This document shows positions 25,784-34,560 of a stretch of DNA of 64,000 bases, piece after piece (the stretch's first letter is position 1; each line of letters starts with the position of its first letter). Source of the DNA: Microbulbifer bruguierae (GTDB lineage: Bacteria > Pseudomonadota > Gammaproteobacteria > Pseudomonadales > Cellvibrionaceae); assembly GCF_029869925.1 (NCBI RefSeq), contig NZ_CP118605.1:2304501-2368500 (forward strand), read 5' to 3'. Made by a program: the position numbers and the translations under genes. The notes beneath the pieces are model-generated. The model saw only the letters and a list, made by a program, of their open reading frames with translations. It ran no database searches and had not been told where the DNA came from.

Positions 25784-25987
25784 TCAGACTACCCCTTTGG
25801 TGCGCGCAATAATCAAACTCAGCAGGGACAGCAGCGTCAGGACGCCGACGATTATCACCAGCAGCAGCAGGGGGCGAAAGGGTTTGCGCTCGACATCGTT
25901 ATAGCCGGTCTTGAGGTAGTGATCGACCTTGGCCTGGTCTTCATCGGAGAGCTTTTTGAGCGGAGTCTGGGGGTCTTGTTCGGGCAT
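25784..25987 (-). CDS. DUF3094-family small membrane protein
   Basis: 67 residues from the ATG at 25987; a GTG four codons upstream is the alternative and neither has a strong ribosome site. The N-terminal half is polar (LSDEDQAKVDHYLKTGYN), followed by VERKPFRPLLLL and one C-terminal membrane helix. The 'vERKPFrPlxLL' signature is that of DUF3094 proteins, found in Pseudomonas and relatives and of unknown function. It has no operon partner. Confidence 0.75.
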   Translation of the reverse strand: MPEQDPQTPLKKLSDEDQAKVDHYLKTGYNDVERKPFRPLLLLVIIVGVLTLLSLLSLIIARTKGVV

Positions 25988-26044
25988 GGATCGGGCCACT
26001 GGTATTTTTATTGTGTCACCAGAGTCTATAAGAGACCCGAAAAC

Positions 26045-26075
26045 GAAAAAAGCCCCGCGACTGCGGGGCTTTTTT
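26045..26075 (-). terminator. Terminator of the acyl-CoA dehydrogenase gene
   Basis: AGCCCCGC and GCGGGGCT arms with a four-base loop (GACT) are flanked by A6 and T6. It is strong on both strands and lies 40 bases beyond the dehydrogenase stop. Confidence 0.88.
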
Positions 26076-26114
26076 AAAGGGCACTGACTATTGCAGCGCC
26101 TTTTATAGAAGGAC

Positions 26115-27896
26115 TCAGAAGAGCTCTTCTTCCAGGTCCATCAGGGTTTCGCTGCCCGCGAGTACGCTACCGGCAAGGCCGGCGGTCATCGGCAACAGAC
26201 GCGCGAAGTAGAAGCGCGCGGTCTTGACCTGGGAGCGATAGAAGTCGTCTGCTGCGGCCTTTGGCGCGGCAACGCTGACGACCTTGGCCCACATGTAGGC
26301 GTAAGCAACGTAACCGAACAGGTGCAGATATTCTACGGATGCGGCACCGGGCGCATTGGGATCCTGCTTGGCGGCCTCCAATACCGCTGCGGTCACGTCT
26401 TTCAGACGTTGCAGTTCGGTGGCCAGGGGCTGGATGTATTCTGCAAGCGCTTCATTGTCCGCATTGGCATCGATAAAGGTCTGCACGTCGGCCGCAAACA
26501 GCTCGAACAGAGCGCCGCCGTTGGCGACGGTCTTGCGGCCGATCAGGTCGAGGGCCTGGATGCCGTTGGTACCTTCGTAGATCTGGGTAATACGCACGTC
26601 GCGCACCAGCTGTTCCTGGCCCCACTCGCGGATATAGCCGTGGCCGCCAAACACCTGCTGGCCGAGTACGGTGCACTCCAGGCCCTTATCGGTGAAGAAA
26701 GCCTTGGCCACCGGTGTCAGCAGCGCAACCATCGCTTCCGCGTGCTGCTTTTCTTCACCCTCACCAAACTTGGAAATATCCAGCCACTTGGCCACATAGG
26801 TGGACAGTGCACGACCGCCGCCGATCAGGGCCTTCTGGGTCAGCAGCATACGGCGTACATCCGGATGCACGATGATCGGGTCTGCGGCTTTTTCCGGCTG
26901 CTTGGCCCCTTCCGGGGAGCGACTCTGCACGCGGTCACGGGCGTATTCGATGGCGCTCTGGTATGAGCGCTCAGAAGCACCGAGACCCTGGATACCCACA
27001 CCCAGACGCTCGTAGTTCATCATGGTGAACATAGCCGCGAGGCCTTTGTTCACTTCGCCCACCAGCCAGCCTTTGGCGCCGTCAAAGTTCATGGCGCAGG
27101 TGGCAGAGGCCTTGATGCCCATCTTGTGTTCGATCGAGCCGCAGCTAACGCCATTGCGCTCACCCAGGCTGCCGTCTTCGTTTACCAGGATCTTCGGCAC
27201 CAGGAACAGGGAAATACCTTTCGGTCCCTTGGGTGCGTCAGGCAGCTTGGCCAGTACCAGGTGAATGATGTTCTCGGACAGATCGTGGTCGCCGCCGGTA
27301 ATGAAAATCTTGCTACCGGTAATGCTGTAGCTACCATCTTCCTGCGGCTCCGCCTTGGTGCGGATAATGCCGAGGTCGGTACCGGCGTGGGGTTCGGTCA
27401 GATCCATGGCGCCGGCCCAGGTGCCGGCGTACATGTTCGGCAGGTATTTCTGCTTCAGTTCCTCGCTGCCGTGGGCGTCGATCGCCAGACAGGCGCCGTT
27501 GGTGAGTACCGGATACAGGGCAAAGGAGATATTGGCGGCGCAGATCATTTCTTCCACCTGAGCGCCGAGCATTTTCGGCATGCCCATACCGCCGAATTCC
27601 GGGTTGCCCACCAGTGCACCCCAACCGCCCTCACAATAGGTGGTGTAGGCTTCAGGGAAACCCTGCGGCGTGGTCACGACGCCGTCATTCCACTGACAGC
27701 CTTCTTCATCACCGGTACGGTTAATGGGGTCCAGGGTGTTGGCGGCCAGCTTGGCCATCTCTTCCAGAATCGCATCGGCGGTTTCGCGGTCGGCGGTTTC
27801 CGCCAGCGCTGGCATGCTTGCCCACAGCTTGTCCGCTTCAAATACTTCGTGCAGCAGGAAGTTCATCTCGCGCAGTGGCGCCTTGTACTCGGCCAT
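26115..27896 (-). CDS. Acyl-CoA dehydrogenase with extended C-terminal domain
   Basis: 593 residues from the ATG at 27896, chosen for the GAGGCAAGAGC just upstream and because related proteins begin MAEYKAPLREMNFLLHEVF. It has the acyl-CoA dehydrogenase N, middle and C domains: AMDLTEPHAGTDLGIIRTKA with the FAD/substrate loop, ITGSKIFITGGDHDL, and the flavin-binding QVFGGHGYIREWGQEQL. A C-terminal extension of about 120 residues follows, as in the long AcdA/DmdC-like group. It catalyses the first oxidation of an acyl-CoA in fatty-acid breakdown, or 3-methylmercaptopropionyl-CoA oxidation in the DmdC branch; sequence inspection cannot separate these. Its promoter overlaps a PsrA-like operator, which favours fatty-acid control. 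Confidence 0.92.
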   Translation of the reverse strand: MAEYKAPLREMNFLLHEVFEADKLWASMPALAETADRETADAILEEMAKLAANTLDPINRTGDEEGCQWNDGVVTTPQGFPEAYTTYCEGGWGALVGNPEFGGMGMPKMLGAQVEEMICAANISFALYPVLTNGACLAIDAHGSEELKQKYLPNMYAGTWAGAMDLTEPHAGTDLGIIRTKAEPQEDGSYSITGSKIFITGGDHDLSENIIHLVLAKLPDAPKGPKGISLFLVPKILVNEDGSLGERNGVSCGSIEHKMGIKASATCAMNFDGAKGWLVGEVNKGLAAMFTMMNYERLGVGIQGLGASERSYQSAIEYARDRVQSRSPEGAKQPEKAADPIIVHPDVRRMLLTQKALIGGGRALSTYVAKWLDISKFGEGEEKQHAEAMVALLTPVAKAFFTDKGLECTVLGQQVFGGHGYIREWGQEQLVRDVRITQIYEGTNGIQALDLIGRKTVANGGALFELFAADVQTFIDANADNEALAEYIQPLATELQRLKDVTAAVLEAAKQDPNAPGAASVEYLHLFGYVAYAYMWAKVVSVAAPKAAADDFYRSQVKTARFYFARLLPMTAGLAGSVLAGSETLMDLEEELF

Positions 27897-27958
27897 GCTC
27901 TTGCCTCTCAGGTGTGTAGACGCGGGGGCGAGCCCCACAAATTGGTTCAAGCGTTTGT

Positions 27959-28004
27959 TTCAAACGAATGTTTGAAATCTAGGCCCAAGATATCCCCAAG
28001 TCAA
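27959..28004 (-). promoter_or_regulatory. Promoter with PsrA-like operator for the acyl-CoA dehydrogenase gene
   Basis: On the minus strand TTGACT (27999-28004), 17 bases, then TAGATT (27976-27981) form a good sigma-70 promoter. The perfect palindrome TTCAAACGAATGTTTGAA (27959-27976) touches the -10 and covers the start point. It contains CAAAC-N4-GTTTG, the published PsrA consensus of Pseudomonas (CAAAC N2-4 GTTTG). Binding there would block transcription until acyl-CoA or fatty acid releases the repressor. A second overlapping palindrome, CGTTTG-TTT-CAAACG, lies at 27951-27965. Confidence 0.75.
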
Positions 28005-28047
28005 GCCGGACACGGGAATCCGGCCTGTGGGTCAGTCAGATTGCAGG

Positions 28048-28749
28048 TCAGTCTGAAGAAGATAGCAGCGGCGAAGGGTCCAGATGCGCGGCACCATTGC
28101 GGTAGTCGCCAGAATCATCAAAGGGTATGACCCCGAGACACGGCGCCGGCAATAGCGTCCGCAGGGTCATCAGGTTTTCCTCCGCCCTGGGCATCTGTGC
28201 CTGCGGGCCGCGGATAAAATTGGCCACCCACCCCGCCAGCGGCAGACCATCCCGGCGGATGGCCTCTGCGGTCAGCAGCGCGTGATTGATACAACCGAGC
28301 TCCATGCCCACCACCAGAATGACCGGGAGCTCCAGCTCCCGCGGCAAATCGGACAGGAACTGCCGCGGCGCCAGTGGCACCCGCCAGCCACCGGCCCCTT
28401 CGACCAGCACAAAATCAGCCCCGCCGCTCATCACTCCCCGGCAGATACCCACCAGCCGCGAGGGATCCAGGCGCCTGCCCACCTCCATAGCGGCGATATG
28501 GGGTGCGATGGCGGGTTCCAGTGCAATCGGGTTCACCTGTTGATACGGCAGCTCCTGCGTCATCGCGTCCATTAAAGTCAGGGCATCTACATTGCGCAGG
28601 CCATCCTCGGTCTGCTCACAGCCCGAAGCCACCGGTTTCACCGCAGCGGTATTGAGCCCACTATCGCCTGCGGCTTTTAACAACGCCGCGGAAACATAGG
28701 TTTTGCCCACTTCGGTATTGGTACCGGTCACGAAAAAAGTCCGGGTCAC
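28048..28749 (-). CDS. bioD: Dethiobiotin synthase
   Basis: 233 residues from a GTG start with GAGGAG upstream. The P-loop is VTGTNTEVGKT, followed by VKPVASGCE with the lysine that contacts the substrate. LVEGAGGWRVPLAPR is the conserved Mg/diaminopelargonate region, and VVGMELGCINHALLTAEAI completes the family pattern. It closes the ureido ring using ATP and CO2 to make dethiobiotin, the penultimate step of biotin synthesis. In many gammaproteobacteria bioD is the last gene of bioBFHCD; here it stands alone, so the rest of the pathway must be elsewhere. No terminator is evident after it. Confidence 0.95.
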   Translation of the reverse strand: MTRTFFVTGTNTEVGKTYVSAALLKAAGDSGLNTAAVKPVASGCEQTEDGLRNVDALTLMDAMTQELPYQQVNPIALEPAIAPHIAAMEVGRRLDPSRLVGICRGVMSGGADFVLVEGAGGWRVPLAPRQFLSDLPRELELPVILVVGMELGCINHALLTAEAIRRDGLPLAGWVANFIRGPQAQMPRAEENLMTLRTLLPAPCLGVIPFDDSGDYRNGAAHLDPSPLLSSSD

Positions 28750-28951
28750 AGAAAACTCCTCACACTGGACATTGGTCTGTCTTTTTTTTGACGCCTCTTT
28801 AAACGTGGTCTAACTGGTGATAGATTGACCACTCAGAGCGATATTCATACAACCCACTTCGCCATAAACGGCCCGGGTTAGGACAATTGCCTAATATTAG
28901 CCCCGCCGTTGGACCGGGCTGACAGTAAAAGACAACGCTGTCATAACATAT
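28750..28951. other. Intergenic region upstream of bioD
   Basis: A T8 run lies near 28780. A GTGGTC/GACCAC inverted repeat with a 16-base gap (28804-28831) could be an operator. It does not fit the BirA operator half-site. No convincing gene is seen. Confidence 0.35.
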
Positions 28952-29116
28952 TTGCGCCACTGGACGAAACTGCGCAACCACATTGCTTTTCTGCCGGTGA
29001 TCTATTTCGCCACAGATCCGATGCCCCCCGCCAGATACAGGGAAGTGGAAGTGCGGTTGCTCGAAAGCGAAGTGTTCAACCACAAATTTCATAGCCACTG
29101 CCACAACTACCGATGA
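28952..29116 (+). CDS. Possible small protein coupled to the L,D-transpeptidase gene
   Basis: An open frame runs from a stop at 28898 to a TGA at 29114-29116 that overlaps the ATG of the next gene (ATGA). A TTG at 28952 would give 54 residues: RHWTKLRNHIAFLPVIYFAT, then PPARYREVEVRLLESEV and a His-rich end (NHKFHSHCHNYR). Codon choice looks coding, with many CTG, GTG and GCC. There is no ATG and no Shine-Dalgarno site, so this may equally be a chance frame or the remnant of a longer gene. Function unknown. Confidence 0.3.
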   Translation: MRHWTKLRNHIAFLPVIYFATDPMPPARYREVEVRLLESEVFNHKFHSHCHNYR

Positions 29117-29613
29117 GAGCCATGCGAACGATTAAATTGACTCTGTTAGCCCTGATGTTGCTGCCGACTTTGGCGTTTGCCAAGGTAAAGCCCGTTGATG
29201 AAGTGGTGGTGTACAAGTCCAAGCACCTGATGCAGCTGAAGCGCAACGGCAAGGTTGTGAAAAGCTACAAGGTGGTCTTCGGCAAGAACCCCAAGGGGCA
29301 CAAGCAGTATGCGGGCGATTCGCGCACCCCGGAAGGTCGCTACACCCTCAACTGGAAAAAGAAAAACAGCACCTATTACCGGGCCATCCAGGTTTCCTAC
29401 CCGAATGCGGCAGACCGCGCGCGGGCAGCCAAACTGGGTAAAAATCCCGGCGGTGCCATCATGATCCACGGCCAGAAGCCGCACTGGAAAGGTATCGAAA
29501 AATACCTGACCCGGATGAACTGGACCGACGGCTGTATCGCGGTAACCAACCCGGAAATGGATGAGATCTGGGCGATGGTGAATACCGGCACGCCGATTGA
29601 AATTTTCCCTTGA
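29113..29613 (+). CDS. L,D-transpeptidase family protein (YkuD domain)
   Basis: 166 residues; the start could also be three codons later (ATG at 29122). A signal peptide (RTIKLTLLALMLLPTLAFA) is followed by one YkuD domain: KHLMQLKRNGKVVKSYKVVF, GDSRTPEGRYTLNWKK and the catalytic site IMIHGQ with WTDGCIAVTNPEMDEIW (His, then Ser/Thr-x-Gly-Cys). The nucleophile is the Cys in DGCIAV. Such enzymes make 3-3 cross-links in peptidoglycan, attach lipoproteins, or (DpaA type) detach them. With no LysM or binding domain, this short form resembles the ErfK/YafK-like minimal group. It converges on dnaB. Confidence 0.9.
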   Translation: MRAMRTIKLTLLALMLLPTLAFAKVKPVDEVVVYKSKHLMQLKRNGKVVKSYKVVFGKNPKGHKQYAGDSRTPEGRYTLNWKKKNSTYYRAIQVSYPNAADRARAAKLGKNPGGAIMIHGQKPHWKGIEKYLTRMNWTDGCIAVTNPEMDEIWAMVNTGTPIEIFP

Positions 29614-29623
29614 TCTCCGAGTT

Positions 29624-29644
29624 CGGGAGCACCTCGTGCTCCCG
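29624..29644. other. 9-base hairpin after the L,D-transpeptidase gene
   Basis: CGGGAGCAC, CTC, GTGCTCCCG: a perfect nine-pair stem 10 bases after the stop codon, without a T run on either side. It probably marks or protects an mRNA end instead of acting as a classical terminator. Confidence 0.45.
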
Positions 29645-29736
29645 ACGTAACACGCCCCTGCTCCCGACCTTCCAAGCTACAGCGTAAACATATTCGAATT
29701 GAAGGCCGGGGGCTGGGGCCAGTTTTTCGAATCGAC

Positions 29737-31182
29737 TTAATGTTCTTGCTGGTAATACTCGGGCGCGAGGTCATCAAACCTCGTGTACTTACCCACAAAC
29801 GCCGCGCGGCAGGTGCCAATTTCGCCGTTACGCTGCTTGCCGATAATCAGCTCTGCCATACCCTTGTCCGGGCTGTCCTCGTTGTAATACTCGTCGCGGT
29901 AGATAAACAGGATCACGTCCGCATCCTGCTCGATCGCACCGGATTCCCGCAGGTCCGAGTTCATCGGCCGCTTGTTCGGGCGCTGCTCCACCCCCCGGTT
30001 CAACTGCGACAGCGCAATCACCGGGCACTCATATTCTTTCGCCAGGGCTTTCAAAGAGCGGGAAATTTCCGAGATCTCCTGGGTACGCCCCTCGGTACTG
30101 CCCTTCACCTGCATCAGCTGCAGGTAGTCCACCATCACCATGGCCGGCATCGCGCGGCGCTCGGCCTCCTCGCGGGAGAGTTTGGGGTCCTGCTGCATCA
30201 GCTTGTTGGTATGGTCGCGTACCGTGCGCTTCACCCGCGCCCGCACCTCTGACGGGGACAGGCCCGGAGTATCATCGATGTACAGGCCCTTGCCCTTCAT
30301 CTTCTGCACCGCACTGGACAGCTTTGGCCAATCCTCTTCCTGCAACTTGCCGTTGCGGATACGCCCCTGATCGATCTTGCCGATAGAAGAAAGCATCCGC
30401 ATCACCAGGCTGTCAGACGGCATCTCCATGCTGAATACCAGGGTCGGCTTTTCCTGGCTCAGCATGGCCGCTTCGACGAAATTCAATGCCAGCGCGGTTT
30501 TACCCATGGAGGGACGGGCGGCGAGAATGATCATCTCCCCGGGCTGCCAGCCGGAGGTGCGCTGGTCCAGTTCGGTGAGACCGGTGCTGAGCCCCGTGAG
30601 GTCACCCTCGGACTTGAACAGCTCATCGATGCGCTCGACGGTCTTTTTCAGCAGCGCATCGACACCGACAAAGCCGCCCTCTTTGGCGCGGCCCTCGGCG
30701 ATTTCGGCAACCCGGCGCTCAGCCATCTGCAGCAGGTCTGCAGAGCCCAGGCCACCGGGATTGAAGCTGGTACGACTGATCTCTCCCGCCGCGGCGATCA
30801 ACTGACGCAACATGGAGCGCTCGCGCACGATCTTGGCGTAAGCAACGATGTTGGCTGCTGAGGGGGTGTTTTCTGCCAGTTCCGCCAGATAGGCGGGGCC
30901 GCCGATCTCCGCCAGCAGGTCGCGGCTGGCAAGGCCCTCGGCGAGGGTAACGATATCCAGCGGTTGCTCGCCGCCGGACAGCGCCAGCATCACGCCGAAA
31001 ATGACCCGGTGGCTGGCGACAAAGAAGTCCGACTCGCTCAGCTGTTCCGCCACAGCGTCCAGGCGGCTGGCATCCAGCATCAGACCACCCAGCACCGACT
31101 GCTCCGCTTCAACCGAATGCGGCAACGGCGAGCTGGCCTGGGACTCCTGGGACTCTTGTTCTGACGTGACGTAGTCGTTCAT
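29737..31182 (-). CDS. dnaB: Replicative DNA helicase DnaB
   Basis: 481 residues. The N-terminal DnaB domain (PHSVEAEQSVLGGLMLD) is followed by the RecA-like helicase domain with Walker A ARPSMGKTALALNF, the MEMPSDSLVMRML segment, Walker B VMVDYLQLM, and the DnaB motifs QLNRGVEQRPNKRPMNSDLRESGAIEQDADV. It is the hexameric helicase that unwinds DNA at the fork and recruits primase. It follows rplI on the same strand with a 162-base gap holding a hairpin. In Pseudomonas the order rplI-dnaB is the same and alr comes next; here an L,D-transpeptidase gene takes that place. Confidence 0.97.
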   Translation of the reverse strand: MNDYVTSEQESQESQASSPLPHSVEAEQSVLGGLMLDASRLDAVAEQLSESDFFVASHRVIFGVMLALSGGEQPLDIVTLAEGLASRDLLAEIGGPAYLAELAENTPSAANIVAYAKIVRERSMLRQLIAAAGEISRTSFNPGGLGSADLLQMAERRVAEIAEGRAKEGGFVGVDALLKKTVERIDELFKSEGDLTGLSTGLTELDQRTSGWQPGEMIILAARPSMGKTALALNFVEAAMLSQEKPTLVFSMEMPSDSLVMRMLSSIGKIDQGRIRNGKLQEEDWPKLSSAVQKMKGKGLYIDDTPGLSPSEVRARVKRTVRDHTNKLMQQDPKLSREEAERRAMPAMVMVDYLQLMQVKGSTEGRTQEISEISRSLKALAKEYECPVIALSQLNRGVEQRPNKRPMNSDLRESGAIEQDADVILFIYRDEYYNEDSPDKGMAELIIGKQRNGEIGTCRAAFVGKYTRFDDLAPEYYQQEH

Positions 31183-31218
31183 GGGGAAATTTACTGGGCT
31201 TTCAGGTTTGCGGTCGCC

Positions 31219-31273
31219 AAAAACAAATCAGGCGCTGAACTCCCGACTTTCAAGAAAGGGGGAATTCAGCGCC
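31219..31273 (-). terminator. Hairpin between rplI and dnaB, probable terminator or attenuator
   Basis: GGCGCTGAA (31231-31239) pairs with TTCAGCGCC (31265-31273). The enclosed 25 bases can form an inner stem (CTTTC/GAAAG). In the minus-strand transcript the stem is followed by UGAUUUGUUUUU. This would partly separate the highly expressed ribosomal operon from dnaB. Confidence 0.6.
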
Positions 31274-31344
31274 CGATTGTAGCGCGCCCAGACGGCAAAC
31301 GGGCAATTCCGTTTACCAGCCTGCCGCAAAGCGGTTACAGAAGC

Positions 31345-31791
31345 TTATTCAGCTTCTACAACAACCTTAACGGTGGTGATCACGTCGGAGTGCAGCTGCA
31401 CGTCGACTTCGAACTCACCAACTTCGCGCAGAGCGCCTTGCGGCAGCTTCACTTCAGCCTTGCTTACGGCAACGCCAGCAGCGGTGATCGCTTCAGCGAT
31501 GTCGCGCGTACCGATAGAGCCGAACAGTTTGCCTTCGTCGCCAGCGTTGGCAGCGATGGTCACAACCAGATCTTGCAGCTTGGCAGCGCGCTCTTCAGCG
31601 GCACTCAGCTTGGCTACAGCGGCAGCTTCCAGTTCAGCGCGCTTGGCTTCGAACTCAGCGACGTTCGCTGCGTTGGCCAGTACGGCTTTACCGGTAGGCA
31701 GCAGGTAGTTGCGGCCGAAGCCGGCTTTCACGTCAACGCGGTCGCCCACGTTGCCCAGTTTGCCTACTTTGTCGAGCAGAATAACTTCCAT
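31345..31791 (-). CDS. rplI: 50S ribosomal protein L9
   Basis: 148 residues from the ATG at 31791, which starts the canonical [17 protein letters not shown]; the open frame continues upstream without conserved sequence. The N-terminal L9 domain with [13 protein letters not shown], a long connecting helix rich in Ala/Glu, and the C-terminal domain ([30 protein letters not shown]) are all present at the usual length. It binds domain V of 23S rRNA at the base of the L1 stalk. Last ribosomal gene of the rpsF operon. Confidence 0.97.
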   Translation of the reverse strand: MEVILLDKVGKLGNVGDRVDVKAGFGRNYLLPTGKAVLANAANVAEFEAKRAELEAAAVAKLSAAEERAAKLQDLVVTIAANAGDEGKLFGSIGTRDIAEAITAAGVAVSKAEVKLPQGALREVGEFEVDVQLHSDVITTVKVVVEAE

Positions 31792-31825
31792 CTCGGAACC
31801 CTCAGTTTCAGTTCTTGTGCGCCGC

Positions 31826-32674
31826 TCAGCGGTCGTCGCTCGAGCGCGCGCGAATATCAATCCAGCTATCGATCAGTGCCAGGCCGCACAGAAAGCCTGC
31901 CAGCGGCAGCGCCCCAATCACCAGCATTACATACATGGCAATCAGCGGTCCGCGCCCCCAGCCCTTGCGTGCCACCATCCAGTGAATCAGGCAGATGCCC
32001 GCCACCATGATGGGAAATGCCGCTACCGCACCCCAGAACACAAAGTGCTCATTCACGAGACAGTAGACCCACAACAGCATGCCAGCAGCCGCGATCGGCA
32101 ATGGCATGCGCAGGGAGTGCATTTCTTCCCGCAAACCACCGGGGTTATACAGCAGCGCCTGCCACCAGCGCCCCAGCATCAGAGCCAACATGGCGCTGAT
32201 CACTGACACCCAGGTCAGGTAACCGGTGGCCTGAGTTTCGCTGGCAAACGCCTGGCTCAACTGCTGGGCCTCCGGGGTGGTAGCACCACCCGCGGCCTCA
32301 TTGACCGCCTGCTGCAGGCTTTCCACCACGCCGCCGGCAACCTGCGAGGTCGCCAGAATACCCAGCGCGGATACCGCGGTGAGCATCAGCAATGCCCAGC
32401 TCCAGGTCCGGGTAGCCCGCAGCACCAGAGCTGCGGCCAGCACCGCCACAAAGTGGGTGATCGCCAGACCGGACATCAGCGGCGACATATAGCTGGCACC
32501 GGCGGCGGCAACCACCGGCAGTAACGCCCAGGCCAGAACAAACAGGCCGTCGCCACTGCCGCGGCGCAACCCCACCAGTGCAAGCACCGCGGGGCTGATC
32601 AGCGGGATTCCCACCATGGTGAGGATCACCGCCCGCACGCGCGATCGCATAGCGAACTCAGCGATGGCGCGCAC
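31826..32674 (-). CDS. DUF2232-like membrane protein of the rpsR-rplI interval
   Basis: 282 residues with about eight hydrophobic segments and a short charged C-terminus. It lies between rpsR and rplI on the same strand, where Pseudomonas and relatives also carry an uncharacterised membrane protein of DUF2232/YybS type. Segments such as [20 protein letters not shown] and [25 protein letters not shown] patterns fit that family, though my assignment leans on position. Co-transcription with ribosomal proteins suggests constitutive expression. No function is known. Confidence 0.75.
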   Translation of the reverse strand: MRAIAEFAMRSRVRAVILTMVGIPLISPAVLALVGLRRGSGDGLFVLAWALLPVVAAAGASYMSPLMSGLAITHFVAVLAAALVLRATRTWSWALLMLTAVSALGILATSQVAGGVVESLQQAVNEAAGGATTPEAQQLSQAFASETQATGYLTWVSVISAMLALMLGRWWQALLYNPGGLREEMHSLRMPLPIAAAGMLLWVYCLVNEHFVFWGAVAAFPIMVAGICLIHWMVARKGWGRGPLIAMYVMLVIGALPLAGFLCGLALIDSWIDIRARSSDDR

Positions 32675-32720
32675 TAGATAGCTTCTCTTTTACAACAATG
32701 CTTACGAAGCAAAGCGCAGC

Positions 32721-32951
32721 TTAGGCTTCGTGGCTGTCCGTGTACGGCAGCAGCGCAATGTAACGCGCGCGCTTGACCGCGGTGGCCAGCTGGCGCTGAT
32801 ACTTGGCTTTGGTGCCAGTAATACGGCTCGGTACGATTTTGCCAGTTTCAGAAACGTAGGCTTTCAGGGTATCGAGATCTTTGTAGTCGATACGCTTTAC
32901 GCCTTCGGCGGTGAAACGGCAGAACTTACGACGACGGAAAAAACGTGCCAT
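32721..32951 (-). CDS. rpsR: 30S ribosomal protein S18
   Basis: 76 residues, full length. [14 protein letters not shown], then [26 protein letters not shown] and [24 protein letters not shown] match S18. It binds the central domain of 16S rRNA together with S6, encoded 12 bases upstream. The single cysteine in KFCRFT is the conserved position near the N-terminus. Confidence 0.98.
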   Translation of the reverse strand: MARFFRRRKFCRFTAEGVKRIDYKDLDTLKAYVSETGKIVPSRITGTKAKYQRQLATAVKRARYIALLPYTDSHEA

Positions 32952-32963
32952 CTGATTATCCCC

Positions 32964-33410
32964 TTACTCTTCGTCTTCGTTGATGTCGGAAGACTCAGCT
33001 TCGTCAGCGTCGGAGGAATCGTCTTCCCTCTCGGCACGCTCGCGACGCTCAGAGCGCTCTGCGCGCGCTGCTTTGCGCTCGCGGGACTCTTTCTCGGCCT
33101 TCATGATCGGGCTTTCTTCGGTGATGGCTTCGTCTTCACGAATCACCAGGTTACGCAGCACCGCATCGTTGTACTTGAAGTTGGTGGTCAGTTCCGCCAG
33201 CGCTTCTTCAGTACACTCAACATTCATCAGAATGTAGTGAGCCTTGTGGATTTTGTTGATCGGGTAAGCCAGACGGCGGCGGCCCCAGTCTTCCAGACGG
33301 TGAACATCGCCACCGCTTTCTTTGATGGTCGCAGTGTAGCGCTCGACCATGCCGGGCACCTGCTCGCTCTGGTCCGGGTGAACCAGGAATACAATTTCGT
33401 AATGACGCAT
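32964..33410 (-). CDS. rpsF: 30S ribosomal protein S6
   Basis: 148 residues. The S6 fold is complete: [36 protein letters not shown] and [16 protein letters not shown] long acidic and Arg/Glu-rich tail follows (ending in a Glu/Asp run), about 15 residues longer than in E. coli, where post-translational glutamates are added to the tail by RimK. S6 and S18 form a heterodimer on the small subunit. The SD sequence AAGGAG lies just before the start. First gene of the operon; promoter at 33537-33565. Confidence 0.97.
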   Translation of the reverse strand: MRHYEIVFLVHPDQSEQVPGMVERYTATIKESGGDVHRLEDWGRRRLAYPINKIHKAHYILMNVECTEEALAELTTNFKYNDAVLRNLVIREDEAITEESPIMKAEKESRERKAARAERSERRERAEREDDSSDADEAESSDINEDEE

Positions 33411-33536
33411 TTTTGCTCCTTACGGGTTAACACAGCCTCCTGGCTTGCCGCTGTCCATAAACAAGAAAAACAGTGACTGCCCGGTGAGGCAAGGAGTACG
33501 CAACAGGGCCGACATTGGGCCTATTGCGGGCGGCGT

Positions 33537-33565
33537 ATTCTATGCGCACCACCAACTGGTTGCAA
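33537..33565 (-). promoter_or_regulatory. Promoter of the rpsF-rpsR-rplI operon
   Basis: On the minus strand TTGCAA (33560-33565), 17 bases, then TAGAAT (33537-33542), giving a leader of about 120 bases before rpsF. It is close to the sigma-70 consensus, with correct spacing. The leader could carry the S6:S18 feedback site known from many bacteria; I could not delineate it. Confidence 0.7.
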
Positions 33566-33698
33566 GTTGATCGATTCGCTAATCAAAACCCTGACGCCAC
33601 CCGCTGTCGAAGTCGCCCATGCCGGGGAGCGGTCTGGTCATGGGCACCCGATATGCCGGTGGATATATTCCACACTGCAGCGCTAAACAGGCAGCCCC

Positions 33699-34553
33699 AT
33701 GACCGCAAACACCCCCAAGGTGCAGGTGCACAACCTGCAGCTCAGAAACTTTCACATCCCCCTCACCCTGCATCGCCTGCCCGGTGAGCACCCCGTGGCA
33801 CTGATTCTACCCGCCCTGGGCGTGCCCGCGGTCAAGTACAGCCTTCTGATGGAATCCCTGGCGGCGCGGGGCTACCACAGTGCCATCTGTGAGCTGCCAG
33901 GTACCGGCGAGAGCCACCCCCAGCCGGGGCGCGCGGCGGACTATGGGTACAACGACCTGGTATTCGAGTGGATTCCCCTGGCGCTGGCGGCCCTGCGCGG
34001 GGAGTTTGGAAAGGATCCGGTCCTGGTTCTTGGCCACAGTATTGGCGGCCAGACCGCGACACTCGCCGCCCGCGCCGGACTGACCGGAAACGCCCAAGTC
34101 GTCAGCGTGGCCGCGGGACACCTGGACAGCCGCAGCTGGCGCGGCCTGAAGCGGGCCGCAGTAGTGGGAGCCGCGGTTGCCGCTCACGCCAGCACCCGAC
34201 TGCTGGGCTACTTTCCCGGCAAACAGTTGCGCTTTGGCGGGCGCGAGGCCTCCACCCTGATGCGTGACTGGGGCAACGGTATTATCCGCGGGCGCTTCAC
34301 ACCGGAATCCCGCATCCCGCAAGCGGCCGCCCTACAACACCAACCTCTGCACCTGTGTATCGAACGCGATCCCTTCGCACCACTGAACGCCACACGCCGG
34401 CTGGCAGCACTAGTTGGCGGCGAAGTTCGCCTGATTCCGGCGACCTACCACAAGGGCAACCCGCACCTCAGCTGGATCAGGAACCCGGATCCCGTACTGG
34501 AAATCGTGCAGCGGCGATTGGATGAATCTGCGCAAGACGCAGCGGTACATTAG
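33699..34553 (+). CDS. Alpha/beta hydrolase
   Basis: 284 residues. The oxyanion strand LILPALGVPAVKYS, the nucleophile elbow VLGHSIGGQTA (Ser at about residue 116), a candidate acid in CIERDPFAP and His in TYHKGNPHLSW give a complete catalytic triad. There is no signal peptide, so it is cytoplasmic. It resembles the YheT/serine-aminopeptidase-like group of esterases and lysophospholipases, without a clear substrate. It lies on the plus strand between rpsF and rlmB, where related genomes have no gene, so it is probably an insertion into the conserved order. Confidence 0.8.
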   Translation: MTANTPKVQVHNLQLRNFHIPLTLHRLPGEHPVALILPALGVPAVKYSLLMESLAARGYHSAICELPGTGESHPQPGRAADYGYNDLVFEWIPLALAALRGEFGKDPVLVLGHSIGGQTATLAARAGLTGNAQVVSVAAGHLDSRSWRGLKRAAVVGAAVAAHASTRLLGYFPGKQLRFGGREASTLMRDWGNGIIRGRFTPESRIPQAAALQHQPLHLCIERDPFAPLNATRRLAALVGGEVRLIPATYHKGNPHLSWIRNPDPVLEIVQRRLDESAQDAAVH

Positions 34554-34560
34554 GGCAAGA

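Noticed and set aside
28799..29104. A 101-codon minus-strand frame upstream of bioD
   Set aside because: It covers the bioD promoter region, has no ribosome site and shows no coding character or known motif.
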